Shown here piece after piece: positions 36,550 to 43,664 of a DNA stretch of 64,000 nt. Below the pieces are notes generated by a model, which worked only from the letters and a program-made list of their open reading frames with translations, did no database searches and was not told the DNA's origin. The stretch is from assembly GCA_031844405.1 (NCBI GenBank), contig JAUZVC010000004.1:1-64000 (forward strand). Reading direction: 5' to 3'. The position numbers and the translations under genes are program-made. Position 1 is the stretch's first letter. Every line of letters begins with the position of its first letter. The stretch is from Knoellia sp031844405 (lineage in GTDB: Bacteria; Actinomycetota; Actinomycetes; Actinomycetales; Dermatophilaceae).

Positions 36550-36568
36550 TGTGCAATCCGATTGCACA
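36550..36568. promoter_or_regulatory. Inverted repeat operator candidate between the protease gene and panB
   Basis: TGTGCAAT-CCG-ATTGCACA, perfect 8-bp arms in an unusually AT-rich stretch of the 184-bp divergent intergenic region. It is 58 bp from the protease start. The spacing fits a dimeric repressor site; the regulator is unknown. Confidence 0.45.
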
Positions 36569-36676
36569 ATGGTTTGTGGGGTTGTTTTTACCTGCCTTTT
36601 ACCTTCCACGCACGAGCGGTGTCGGCCACCGCACACCTCCGGACCGGCATCCGGGGCACTCTGACAGGATCGCCCC

Positions 36677-37546
36677 ATGAGCGATCAGCCGACCCCAGCC
36701 GCGGAGACGACGAACCCCTACGGCACGGGCGCCCAGGCGGCCCCGCAGAAGCGCATCCGCGTCCCCCACCTCCAGAAGATGAAGGAGACCGGGGAGAAGT
36801 GGGCGATGCTCACGGCCTACGACATGTATGCCGCCGAGATCTTCGACGAGGCCGGCATCCCGGTCCTCCTCGTCGGCGACTCCGCCGGCAACAACGTCTA
36901 CGGCTTCGAGACGACCGTGCCCGTCACCGTCGACCACCTCGTCCCGCTCTGCCGCGCCGTGACGTCGGCCGCGCGGCACGCGATGGTCGTCGCCGACCTG
37001 CCCTTCGGCTCCTACCAAGCGAGCCCGCAGCAGGCGCTCGCCACGGCGACGCGGTTCATGAAGGAGGGCATGGCGCACGCGGTCAAGCTCGAGGGCGGCA
37101 AGCCGATGGTCCCCGAGGTCGAGCTGCTCGTCCGCGCCGGCATCCCCGTCATGGGCCACATCGGCTTCACCCCGCAGAGCGAGCACGTCCTCGGCGGCTA
37201 CCGCGTGCAGGGCCGCGGCGACGGCGCCGACCGGCTCCTCGAGGACGCCCTCGCGCTCGAGGAGGCCGGCTGCTTCTCGATCGTCATGGAGATGGTGCCC
37301 GCGCCCGTCGCCGCCAAGGTCACCGAGGCGCTGCGCATCCCGACGATCGGCATCGGCGCCGGCCCGCACTGCGACGCGCAGGTCCTCGTCTGGCAGGACA
37401 TGGCCGGGCTGCGCGGCGGCCGTGCACCGCGCTTCGTCAAGAAGTACCTCGACATGCGCACCGACCTCGGCAACGCGGCGCGCACCTACGCCGCCGAGGT
37501 CGCCTCCGGCACCTTCCCCGCCTCGGAGCACTCCTTCGAGCAGTAG
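36677..37546 (+). CDS. panB: 3-methyl-2-oxobutanoate hydroxymethyltransferase
   Basis: First committed step of pantothenate synthesis (ketopantoate from ketoisovalerate and methylene-THF). 289 residues: MLTAYDMYAAEIFDEAGIPVLLVGDS (about 38-63) with the Mg ligands, DLPFGSY, VKLEGG, MGHIGFTPQ and IGIGAGPHCDAQVLV. The first 25 residues are an extension. CAGGAT lies 6 nt before ATG, a degenerate leaderless-type -10. Downstream is a hairpin repeat cluster. Confidence 0.96.
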   Translation: MSDQPTPAAETTNPYGTGAQAAPQKRIRVPHLQKMKETGEKWAMLTAYDMYAAEIFDEAGIPVLLVGDSAGNNVYGFETTVPVTVDHLVPLCRAVTSAARHAMVVADLPFGSYQASPQQALATATRFMKEGMAHAVKLEGGKPMVPEVELLVRAGIPVMGHIGFTPQSEHVLGGYRVQGRGDGADRLLEDALALEEAGCFSIVMEMVPAPVAAKVTEALRIPTIGIGAGPHCDAQVLVWQDMAGLRGGRAPRFVKKYLDMRTDLGNAARTYAAEVASGTFPASEHSFEQ

Positions 37547-37561
37547 CCCGTTTCGCTCTCT

Positions 37562-37623
37562 CGCAACTGATTGCCCGTTCCAGCGAGGTGCACGTCGCGC
37601 GCCGCAATGGGCAACCAGATGCG
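37562..37623. repeat. Hairpin repeat, copy A
   Basis: 62 bp: two 24-bp arms pairing at 19 of 24 positions around a 14-nt loop. Starts CGCAACTGATTGCCCGTTCC. Same architecture and about the same sequence as copy B at 37668-37729. Lies between the ends of panB and the convergent small gene. Confidence 0.8.
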
Positions 37624-37626
37624 GTG

Positions 37627-37654
37627 GGTATGCCGGGTGCGCACCCGGCATACC
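37627..37654. repeat. Perfect 28-bp palindrome between the hairpin repeats
   Basis: Each half is GGTATGCCGGGTGC, so the element contains GTATGCC at one end and GGCATAC at the other. It lies 3 bp after copy A and 13 bp before copy B. Confidence 0.85.
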
Positions 37655-37667
37655 GCCTTCCGCTTTT

Positions 37668-37729
37668 CGCAGCTGATTGCCAGTTCCAGCGGGATGCACC
37701 TCGCGCGCTGGAACGGGCAATCAGCTGCG
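37668..37729. repeat. Hairpin repeat, copy B
   Basis: 62 bp: 24-bp arms pairing at 23 of 24 positions around a 14-nt loop (GGATGCACCTCGCG). Begins CGCAGCTGATTGCCAGTTCC. Could terminate both convergent transcripts or be a REP-like element. Confidence 0.85.
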
Positions 37730-37731
37730 GC

Positions 37732-37920
37732 TCAGTCCTCCGAGTCCTCGCCCTCCCAGGCGCGGTCCTCGGCGTCCCACCTCTCGGTGTTCTGCTGGGC
37801 GGACGCGATGGCGTTGCTCGCCTCGGCCTCGGTCTCGTAGGGACCCATGACGTCGTCGTTGCGACTGCGGTTCTCGTCGGTCTCGACCTGCTTGGTCTGG
37901 ATGTTGTACCAGTACGCCAT
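37732..37920 (-). CDS. Small conserved actinobacterial protein of unknown function
   Basis: 62 residues starting MAYWYNIQTKQVETDENRS, acidic, with DDVMGPYETEAEASNAIASA and NTERWDAEDRAW. The single compact domain has a SPOR-like or fluff-type beta-alpha pattern (GPYETEAEA), but no function is known. Similar short proteins occur beside map in related bacteria. It is divergent from map with 48 bp between starts. Confidence 0.8.
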   Translation of the reverse strand: MAYWYNIQTKQVETDENRSRNDDVMGPYETEAEASNAIASAQQNTERWDAEDRAWEGEDSED

Positions 37921-37955
37921 GTCGTCCTCCTCGGTGTCGCGGTCGGCGCTCTGCC

Positions 37956-37961
37956 TAGACT
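37956..37961 (+). promoter_or_regulatory. Leaderless-type -10 of map
   Basis: TAGACT then 7 nt then ATG, identical in hexamer and spacing to hisD. Confidence 0.6.
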
Positions 37962-37968
37962 CCACCGT

Positions 37969-38832
37969 ATGCCGCTGACGTACGGAAGTGTCGCTCCGGG
38001 AGAGGTCTCCGCACGGCGGCCCGTCCCCTCCTCGATCGAGCGGCCGGAGTACGTCGACAAGGCCACGCCCGACAAGAACCTCTCCCCCGAGGTCAAGGAC
38101 GCCGAGACCATCGAGCTCATGCGCGTCGCGGGCCGGCTGGCGGCGCAGGCGATGGAGGCCGCCGCCGCGGTCATCGCCCCCGGTGTGACGACGGACGAGA
38201 TCGACCGCGTGGGCCACGAGTTCCTCCTCGACCACGGCGCCTACCCCTCGACGCTGGGCTACCGCGGCTTCCCGAAGTCCCTGTGCACCTCGGTCAACGA
38301 GGTCGTCTGCCACGGCATCCCGGACTCACGGCCGCTCGAGGACGGGGACATCGTCAACATCGACATCACCGCCTACATCGGCGGCGTCCACGGCGACACC
38401 GACGCGACCTACCTCTGCGGCGACGTCGACGAGGAGTCGCGCCTGCTCGTCGAGCGGACCCGCGAGGCGATGATGCGCGGCATCAAGGCGGCGGTTCCGG
38501 GCCGGCAGGTCAACGTCATCGGCCGGGTCATCGAGAGCTACGCCAAGCGGTTCGGCTACGGCGTCGTGCGCGACTTCACCGGCCACGGCATCGGGCGCTC
38601 GTTCCACTCCGGACTCATCATCCCGCACTACGACGCGGCGCCCTCCTACGACACCGTCATCGAGCCGGGCATGACCTTCACCATCGAGCCGATGCTCAAC
38701 CTCGGCACCGAGGCCTGGGACATGTGGGACGACGAGTGGACGGTCGTCACCCGTGACCGCCGCCGCTCAGCCCAGTTCGAGCACACGATCCTCATCACCG
38801 ATCACGGCAACGAGATCCTCACCCTCCCCTGA
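37969..38832 (+). CDS. map: Methionine aminopeptidase, type I
   Basis: Removes the initiator methionine from nascent proteins. 287 residues with the five metal ligands Asp132, Asp143, His206, Glu240 and Glu271 and the substrate-contacting His115 (EVVCHGIPD). An N-terminal extension of about 45 residues precedes the pita-bread fold, as in the actinobacterial MapA/MapB group. The open frame continues far upstream antisense to other genes, but similarity and the -10 place the start at 37969. Confidence 0.96.
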   Translation: MPLTYGSVAPGEVSARRPVPSSIERPEYVDKATPDKNLSPEVKDAETIELMRVAGRLAAQAMEAAAAVIAPGVTTDEIDRVGHEFLLDHGAYPSTLGYRGFPKSLCTSVNEVVCHGIPDSRPLEDGDIVNIDITAYIGGVHGDTDATYLCGDVDEESRLLVERTREAMMRGIKAAVPGRQVNVIGRVIESYAKRFGYGVVRDFTGHGIGRSFHSGLIIPHYDAAPSYDTVIEPGMTFTIEPMLNLGTEAWDMWDDEWTVVTRDRRRSAQFEHTILITDHGNEILTLP

Positions 38833-38866
38833 CCGCACCACCGACCCGACGGACGAAGGAGTCCCC

Positions 38867-39637
38867 ATGAGCAAGAAGACCGGTCTGCCGCTGGGCATCG
38901 ACGTGGGCGGGAGCGGCATCAAGGGCGCGCCGGTCGACCTGTCCAAGGGTGAGTTCGCCGCCAAGCGCAAGCGGATCGACACCCCCGAGCGGTCCACACC
39001 GGACGCCGTCGCGGACGTCATCGACCAGATCGTCGACCACTTCGACGACGTCCGCGGCGACTCCCCCATCGGGATCACCGTGCCCGGCGTCGTCACCCAC
39101 GGCGTCGTGCGCTCCGCGGCCAACATCGACAAGTCGTGGCTCGACTTCGACGCCGAGCCGATGCTCGAGAAGAAGCTCGGCCACGACATCGTCCTCGTCA
39201 ACGACGCCGACGCGGCCGGGGTCGCCGAGCTCCACTACGGCGCTGCCAAGGGCCAGAAGGGGCTCGTCATCCTCACGACCCTCGGCACCGGCATCGGCAC
39301 CGCGCTCATCCACAACGGGACGCTCATCCCGAACTCCGAGCTCGGCCACCTCGAGCTCGACGGGTTCGACGCCGAGAAGAAGGCGGCGTCGTCGATCAAG
39401 GACCTCGAGGGGCTGAGCTACCCCGAGTGGGCCAAGCGACTGCAGCGCTACTACAGCCACCTCGAGAACCTGCTGTGGCCCGACCTCATCGTCGTCGGCG
39501 GCGGCGTCTCGAAGGACCACGAGGAGTTCCTGCCGCTGCTCGAGCTGCGGACGAAGATCGTGCCGGCGGTGCTCGAGAACAAGGCGGGGATCATCGGCGC
39601 CGCGCACCTCGCGCAGGAGTACCACGACTCGCACTGA
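38867..39637 (+). CDS. ppgK: Polyphosphate glucokinase
   Basis: Phosphorylates glucose using polyphosphate (and often ATP). 256 residues of the ROK family: GIDVGGSGIKGAPVDL (9-24) phosphate loop, ITVPGVVTHGV, the catalytic Asp in VLVNDADAAGVAELHYG (about 105-121), TLGTGIGTALI, and the family insert NSELGHLELDG. RBS GAAGGAG is 5 nt before the ATG. 34 bp downstream of map. Confidence 0.94.
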   Translation: MSKKTGLPLGIDVGGSGIKGAPVDLSKGEFAAKRKRIDTPERSTPDAVADVIDQIVDHFDDVRGDSPIGITVPGVVTHGVVRSAANIDKSWLDFDAEPMLEKKLGHDIVLVNDADAAGVAELHYGAAKGQKGLVILTTLGTGIGTALIHNGTLIPNSELGHLELDGFDAEKKAASSIKDLEGLSYPEWAKRLQRYYSHLENLLWPDLIVVGGGVSKDHEEFLPLLELRTKIVPAVLENKAGIIGAAHLAQEYHDSH

Positions 39638-39657
39638 GCGACTGGCGGCTCCGGCCG

Positions 39658-39843
39658 TCAGCGCTGGCGGGCGAGGACCATCGCCTTCTTGGGGACGTTC
39701 TTGTCGACGGCGTACTTTGCCTTCTTGCCGGGCGTGAGCTGCTCGGCGTGGCCCATCTTCGCCAGGCGCATGAGGACCACGGGACACGCCTTGCAGCGAG
39801 GCTTGTCCTTGCAGCACTTCTTCTTCGCAGCGACCTTGGGCAC
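39658..39843 (-). CDS. Small Cys-rich protein with DtxR/IdeR-type control
   Basis: 61 residues, very basic, with Cys10-Cys11-x5-Cys17-x2-Cys20 (KKKCCKDKPRCKACPVVL), a likely metal or Fe-S ligand set, followed by a basic tail KKAKYAVDKNVPKKAMVLARQR. No known enzyme. GTG 39841-39843 is supported by the promoter TTGCGA-N17-TACCCT ending 6 nt before it, implying a leaderless mRNA. An iron-box-like sequence fills the spacer. A role in iron handling or iron-sparing is inference. Confidence 0.8.
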   Translation of the reverse strand: MPKVAAKKKCCKDKPRCKACPVVLMRLAKMGHAEQLTPGKKAKYAVDKNVPKKAMVLARQR

Positions 39844-39849
39844 CCGGCG

Positions 39850-39878
39850 AGGGTAGGTGAGCCTTACCTCTCTCGCAA
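39850..39878 (-). promoter_or_regulatory. Promoter with overlapping DtxR/IdeR box
   Basis: -35 TTGCGA (39873-39878) and -10 TACCCT (39850-39855) on the minus strand, 17-bp spacer. GTAGGTGAGCCTTACCTCT at 39853-39871 matches the known iron-box consensus TWAGGTTAGSCTWACCTWA at about 15 of 19 positions, with AGGT and ACCT arms intact. Bound repressor would cover the promoter. Confidence 0.65.
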
Positions 39879-39916
39879 AACAGGTCCACGACCCGGGCGC
39901 GTCGGCCGGTCGGCGC

Positions 39917-40570
39917 TCAGCTGGGCGCGAGCTCGACCGCGCCGCGAGCGGCCAGGTCGCGGATCTCGGTGTCGACCCCGCCGAGCTGGTCCGCCTGCCT
40001 GAGGTAGAGCTCACGCCCCTCGCGGCTCAGCAGGGCGTCGTGGATCGGGACGGCCACGGGCGGGTTGAGCCTCCGCAGGAACCCGGCCATGTCGCGGCTC
40101 GCCTGCCACGGGGCGTTGAGCGGGAACGCGACGACGTCGACCTCGCCCGGGTCGCCGTCGAGGCTGTCGCCGGGGTGGTAGAGGCTGGCCTCGCCGAGCG
40201 CGCGCAAGACGACGCCGACGTTGGGGATCCGAGGGATGTCCTCGTGGATGAGCGCATGGGTCTCACCCACGGGAAGGAGCGACACCCGCCCCACCTTGGT
40301 CGGCTCCGTGCGCACCTCGGCATCCAGCCCAAGGCCCGAGAGCACCTCGACGCTGCCGGGGTCGGCGAGGAGCCGCGCCGACCGGTTGTGCCCCATGAGG
40401 ACCGGAAGCCGGCGCTGGTCGAGGTGGTCGGCGTGCTGGTGGGTGACGACGACCGCGGAGAGGTCGCGCAGAGCCTCGAAGCCCGGCGTCCATCCGCCCG
40501 GGTCGATGAGGATCCGCTCCCCGCCGATCTCGGCGAGAAGGCACGCGTGCCCGAGGTGCGTCAGTCTCAT
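39917..40570 (-). CDS. Metallo-beta-lactamase-fold hydrolase
   Basis: 217 residues. MRLTHLGHACLLAEIGG at the start, metal motif THQHADHLD (near 63-71), then GETHAL and a second His/Asp in YHPGDSLDGD, and a C-terminal VPIHDALLS. This is the UlaG-like L-ascorbate-lactonase-type branch, usually annotated as MBL-fold metal-dependent hydrolase; substrate unknown. TACGGT (40577-40582) lies 6 nt before the ATG, another leaderless-type start. Downstream of rnpB on the same strand. Confidence 0.88.
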   Translation of the reverse strand: MRLTHLGHACLLAEIGGERILIDPGGWTPGFEALRDLSAVVVTHQHADHLDQRRLPVLMGHNRSARLLADPGSVEVLSGLGLDAEVRTEPTKVGRVSLLPVGETHALIHEDIPRIPNVGVVLRALGEASLYHPGDSLDGDPGEVDVVAFPLNAPWQASRDMAGFLRRLNPPVAVPIHDALLSREGRELYLRQADQLGGVDTEIRDLAARGAVELAPS

Positions 40571-40604
40571 GCCCTCACCGTATGCCGGTGCCTCGAGACA
40601 GGTG

Positions 40605-40989
40605 GGGCGGACGAGTCAGTCATAAGCCGGGTTCTGTCGCGTGGCCGGTTGCCCGGGTCACGCTGACGGTCATCCATCTCGGACCACTGTTGCCAGTGGC
40701 CTCCAGCGCTCTACCCGTGTGCTCGGGCGGGCCGCCCTCGAACGCACACTGTCTGAGCTTGCTCCGGGTGGGGTTTACCTAGCCGGCTCCGTCACCGGAG
40801 TCGCTGGTGGTCTCTTACACCACCGTTTCACCCTTGCCGCCCGGCCGGAGCCGGGAGGCGGTCTGTTCTCTGTGGCACTGTCCCGCGGGTCGCCCCGGGT
40901 GGCTGTTGGCCACCACCCTGCCCTGTGGAGCCCGGACTTTCCTCGATGCGGTTGCCCGCGTCGCGACCGTCGGACTGACTCGTCCGCCC
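40605..40989 (-). ncRNA. rnpB: RNase P RNA, type A
   Basis: Catalytic RNA that matures tRNA 5' ends. The conserved 5' core GAGGAAAGTCCGGGCTCC lies at 40927-40944 (complement) and the conserved 3' segment GACAGAACCCGGCTTAT at 40622-40638. Helix P1 forms from 40605-40621 with 40973-40989, giving about 385 nt. TATGCT (40994-40999) is well placed as -10, predicting a 5' end near 40987. Confidence 0.95.
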
Positions 40990-41018
40990 GCACAGCATAC
41001 GTGCCGGGTGCCGGGCAC

Positions 41019-42464
41019 TCACGCGACCGTGAAGCGCACCTGCCCCGTCGCGACGTCGGCCGACTCGAGCCGCACGTCGACGGTCGCTCCCAGCTCGGCC
41101 TGGCCCGTGGCGCGGGCGACGACGGGGACGTCGAGCAGCTGGACCTCGAGGCCCTTCTCGTCGCGGTCGACGACGACGGCCGAGAAGCTCTGGCCGACCC
41201 TGGGGTGCAGGACGGCCGCCTCGACCGCGTCGGCGCACATCCGCTCCGCCGCGCCGGCCCGACGGTCGGACTCCTTCATCGCCTCGGGCAGCGTGGGCAA
41301 CGCCTCGCGCACCCACGCCGGGACGTCGACCCCGCTGCTGATGGCCTCGCAGATGACGAGCCCGAAACGGTCGACGAGGCGGCGCAGAGGTGCCGTGACG
41401 TGCGCGTAGGCGTCCGCGACGGCCGCCTGCTCGACCTGCTCCGGGACGTCGCCGTCGAAGGGCGTGTAGCCGGCCCCGCGGAAGAGCGAGGTGGCGTCGT
41501 AGATGAGGGCGAGGTGCTTGGGGTTCGTGCGGTCGAGGCCACGGAGGAAGTCGCCGTAGGACTGCTCGGCGGGCCACGGTGCACCGAGCGCCTTCGCCTG
41601 GCGGCGGAAGCGGGCGACGGCGTTGTGCTCGGCCTCGGGCATCGTGCGCAGGATGCCGACGCCGGCGTGGAGCATCATGTCGGCGGCCGCCATCCCGGTG
41701 AGCAGCGAGACCTGGGCGTTCCACTCCTCGACGGTGCGCGGGGGGCGGAACTCGAGGGTGAAGTCGCCGTCGTCGCCGAGGTGGACCTCCTGCTCGGGCA
41801 TCGGCAGGCTCGCGCCGCCGCGCAGCTGCTCCTGCCGGATCCGCTTCTCCCCCACCTCGCGCAGCAGCACCCAGCGCTCGTCGTCGGTCCCGGGGTCGAC
41901 CTGCTCCTGCACCGCGACGTAGTCGAAGCGCTCGACCGACCGGACCAGCGCGCGGTAGACCTCGGCGCTCGTGCCCTCACCCTCGGCGTCGAGCCGCATG
42001 TCCCAGACGAAGGCCGGACGGACCTCACCCGGCAGGAGGCTGGCCGCCCCCTCGCTCATGACCGTCGGGTGGAGCGGCAGCCGCTTGTCGGGGCAGTAGA
42101 CCGTCTGTCCCCGGCGTCGGGCCTCGGTGTCGACCGCACCGCCGGGCGTCACGAACGCCGGGACGTCGGCGATGGCGTAGCGGACGCGGTAGCCGTCACC
42201 GTCGCGTTCGAGGTGCATCGCCTGGTCGAGGTCCATCGAGCTCGCCGGGTCGATCGTGAAGAACGGCACGGCCGTCTCGTCCCGCTCGGGCAGGTCGACG
42301 GGCTGGACGGCGGCCCTCTCGGCCTCGGCCGTCACCTCGGGCGGGAACTCCTCGTCCAGCCCGAGCTCTGCCCGGATCGCGGCGAAGCGGGCGAGCAGCG
42401 CCTCGCGCACGGTCTCGGAGGTGGTGGCGTCGGTCGGCGGGAGGCTGATCTGGCGCTGGCGCAT
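41019..42464 (-). CDS. RNB-domain 3'-5' exoribonuclease
   Basis: 481 residues of the RNase II/R catalytic family. Mg-binding aspartates in DPASSMDLDQAM (Asp72, Asp78, Asp80). The domain continues through YAIADVPAFVTPGGAVDTEARRRG, MMLHAGVGILRTMP and APLRRLVDRFG. N-terminal cold-shock domains are missing and the C-terminal S1 part is short (about 70 residues), giving a compact actinobacterial form. It should degrade RNA processively. ATG lies 7 nt after TAGGTT. Divergent from yaaA, 42 bp between start codons. Confidence 0.92.
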   Translation of the reverse strand: MRQRQISLPPTDATTSETVREALLARFAAIRAELGLDEEFPPEVTAEAERAAVQPVDLPERDETAVPFFTIDPASSMDLDQAMHLERDGDGYRVRYAIADVPAFVTPGGAVDTEARRRGQTVYCPDKRLPLHPTVMSEGAASLLPGEVRPAFVWDMRLDAEGEGTSAEVYRALVRSVERFDYVAVQEQVDPGTDDERWVLLREVGEKRIRQEQLRGGASLPMPEQEVHLGDDGDFTLEFRPPRTVEEWNAQVSLLTGMAAADMMLHAGVGILRTMPEAEHNAVARFRRQAKALGAPWPAEQSYGDFLRGLDRTNPKHLALIYDATSLFRGAGYTPFDGDVPEQVEQAAVADAYAHVTAPLRRLVDRFGLVICEAISSGVDVPAWVREALPTLPEAMKESDRRAGAAERMCADAVEAAVLHPRVGQSFSAVVVDRDEKGLEVQLLDVPVVARATGQAELGATVDVRLESADVATGQVRFTVA

Positions 42465-42471
42465 GCCCGCC

Positions 42472-42500
42472 AACCTACCCAAGCGACACCCGCATAGGGT
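42472..42500. promoter_or_regulatory. Symmetrical divergent promoter for the RNB nuclease and yaaA
   Basis: Leftward -10 TAGGTT (complement of 42472-42477) and rightward -10 TAGGGT (42495-42500) are 17 bp apart, so each occupies the -35 position of the other. Both are followed by 6-7 nt and a start codon, implying two leaderless mRNAs. Confidence 0.6.
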
Positions 42501-42506
42501 GTCCGC

Positions 42507-43253
42507 GTGCTCATCCTCCTGCCGCCGTCGGAGTCCAAGGCCAACCGGCGCCGGGGCAGGCCGGCCGACCCCTCGAGCTGGTCGTTCCCCGAGCTCGCCG
42601 AGACCCGGGCCCGCGTCGCCGGACACCTGCGCTCGGTGAGCGAGTCACCCACTGCGACAGTCGATCTCGGGGTCTCACCCGGTCTGGCCGACGAGGTCGC
42701 CCGCAACCTCGTCCTCGACTCGGCTCCCGCGACGCCGGCCGCCGAGGTCTACACCGGCGTGCTCTACGACGCGCTCGACCTCGCGTCGATGGATCCCGCG
42801 GCGCGCCGCCGGGCCAACGCGTGGCTCGTCGTCGTCTCGGCCCTCCACGGCGCCGTGCGACCCAAGGACCGGATCACGGCATACCGGCTGTCGATGGACG
42901 TCAACCTGCCCGGTCTCGGACCGGTGGCCTCCGCGTGGCGCCCGGTCCTCGACGACGTGCTCGCGCCCGCCGCCGGTCGCGAGGTCGTCGTCGACTGCCG
43001 GAGCTCGACGTATGCCGTCGCCTGGACTCCCGTGGGCGAGGTCGCCGACCGCTGGGTGCAGGTCCGCGTGCCCGGCGCCAGCCACATGGCCAAACACACC
43101 CGGGGCCTCGTCGCCCGGCACCTCTGCGTGACCGGTCAGCGGGCGCGCACGCCGGAGAGGCTGGCGGAGGTCGTCGGCGAGGCGTTCGACGTCACGCTGA
43201 CCCCGCCGGCCCGACGTGGCCGCCCGTGGGTGCTCGACGTCACCGCACGCTAG
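42507..43253 (+). CDS. yaaA: YaaA family protein (DUF328)
   Basis: 248 residues starting with the family hallmark LILLPPSESK. YTGVLYDALDL (about 80-90) and SALHGAVRPKDRITAYRLSM also match. In E. coli YaaA limits iron-driven oxidative damage and binds DNA; the biochemical activity is unclear. GTG (42507) is 6 nt after TAGGGT. A hairpin follows the stop. Confidence 0.9.
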   Translation: MLILLPPSESKANRRRGRPADPSSWSFPELAETRARVAGHLRSVSESPTATVDLGVSPGLADEVARNLVLDSAPATPAAEVYTGVLYDALDLASMDPAARRRANAWLVVVSALHGAVRPKDRITAYRLSMDVNLPGLGPVASAWRPVLDDVLAPAAGREVVVDCRSSTYAVAWTPVGEVADRWVQVRVPGASHMAKHTRGLVARHLCVTGQRARTPERLAEVVGEAFDVTLTPPARRGRPWVLDVTAR

Positions 43254-43270
43254 GCCGTCGGCCCGGTTGC

Positions 43271-43312
43271 GCGTTCGGCCGGCTGCCAGGGCAGCGAGGA
43301 CTGGCCGAACGC
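43271..43312. terminator. Hairpin between convergent yaaA and the 114-aa gene
   Basis: GCGTTCGGCC (43271-43280) and its complement at 43303-43312, with an inner CTGCC/GGCAG stem. It ends 5 bp from the hypothetical gene's stop and could serve both genes. The arms vaguely resemble the hairpin repeats at 37.6 kb. Confidence 0.6.
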
Positions 43313-43316
43313 CCCA

Positions 43317-43661
43317 TCAGTCGGGGGTGGGCCCGCCGGAGGCGACGGGAATCCAGCGCCGGCCGGGTCCGCGACGGAGCAGCCAGGCCCCGCAGCGGGC
43401 GACGTCGTCGAGCTCGTCCACGAGCAGGCGCACCACCGCCCGCGCCTCGGCGTCCTCGGCGTCCCGCTCCGAGATCGGCACGGCGAACCTCAGGTGGACC
43501 TGTGGCCGCGGGCGGGCCGACGCGGGGTCGGCGACGTCGAGCAACCGGTCCTCGACGACGTGCGTCTTGGCGAGGATGGCCTCCGCGGCGGGCAGGACGT
43601 CCTGTGGGGGCACCCCGGGCCGCACGCCGTCGATGTCGACCGTGACGCGGTAGGACGGCAT
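43317..43661 (-). CDS. Unrecognised 114-residue protein after metZ
   Basis: Starts MPSYRVTVDIDGVRPGVPPQ; strand-rich N-terminus, then a helix and RPQVHLRFAVPISERDAEDAEARAV (about 52-76), with CGAWLLRRGPGRRWIPV near the end. No known domain or motif. Its ATG is 3 bp after the metZ stop, so it is probably the last gene of the rhodanese-metZ unit. Confidence 0.7.
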   Translation of the reverse strand: MPSYRVTVDIDGVRPGVPPQDVLPAAEAILAKTHVVEDRLLDVADPASARPRPQVHLRFAVPISERDAEDAEARAVVRLLVDELDDVARCGAWLLRRGPGRRWIPVASGGPTPD

Positions 43662-43664
43662 CGG

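Noticed and set aside
32596..38832. A 2078-codon open frame on the plus strand
   Set aside because: Antisense to glnA2, the M6 protease and other genes; low-complexity Arg/Val/Asp composition from GC skew. Only its end (from 37969) is real: map.
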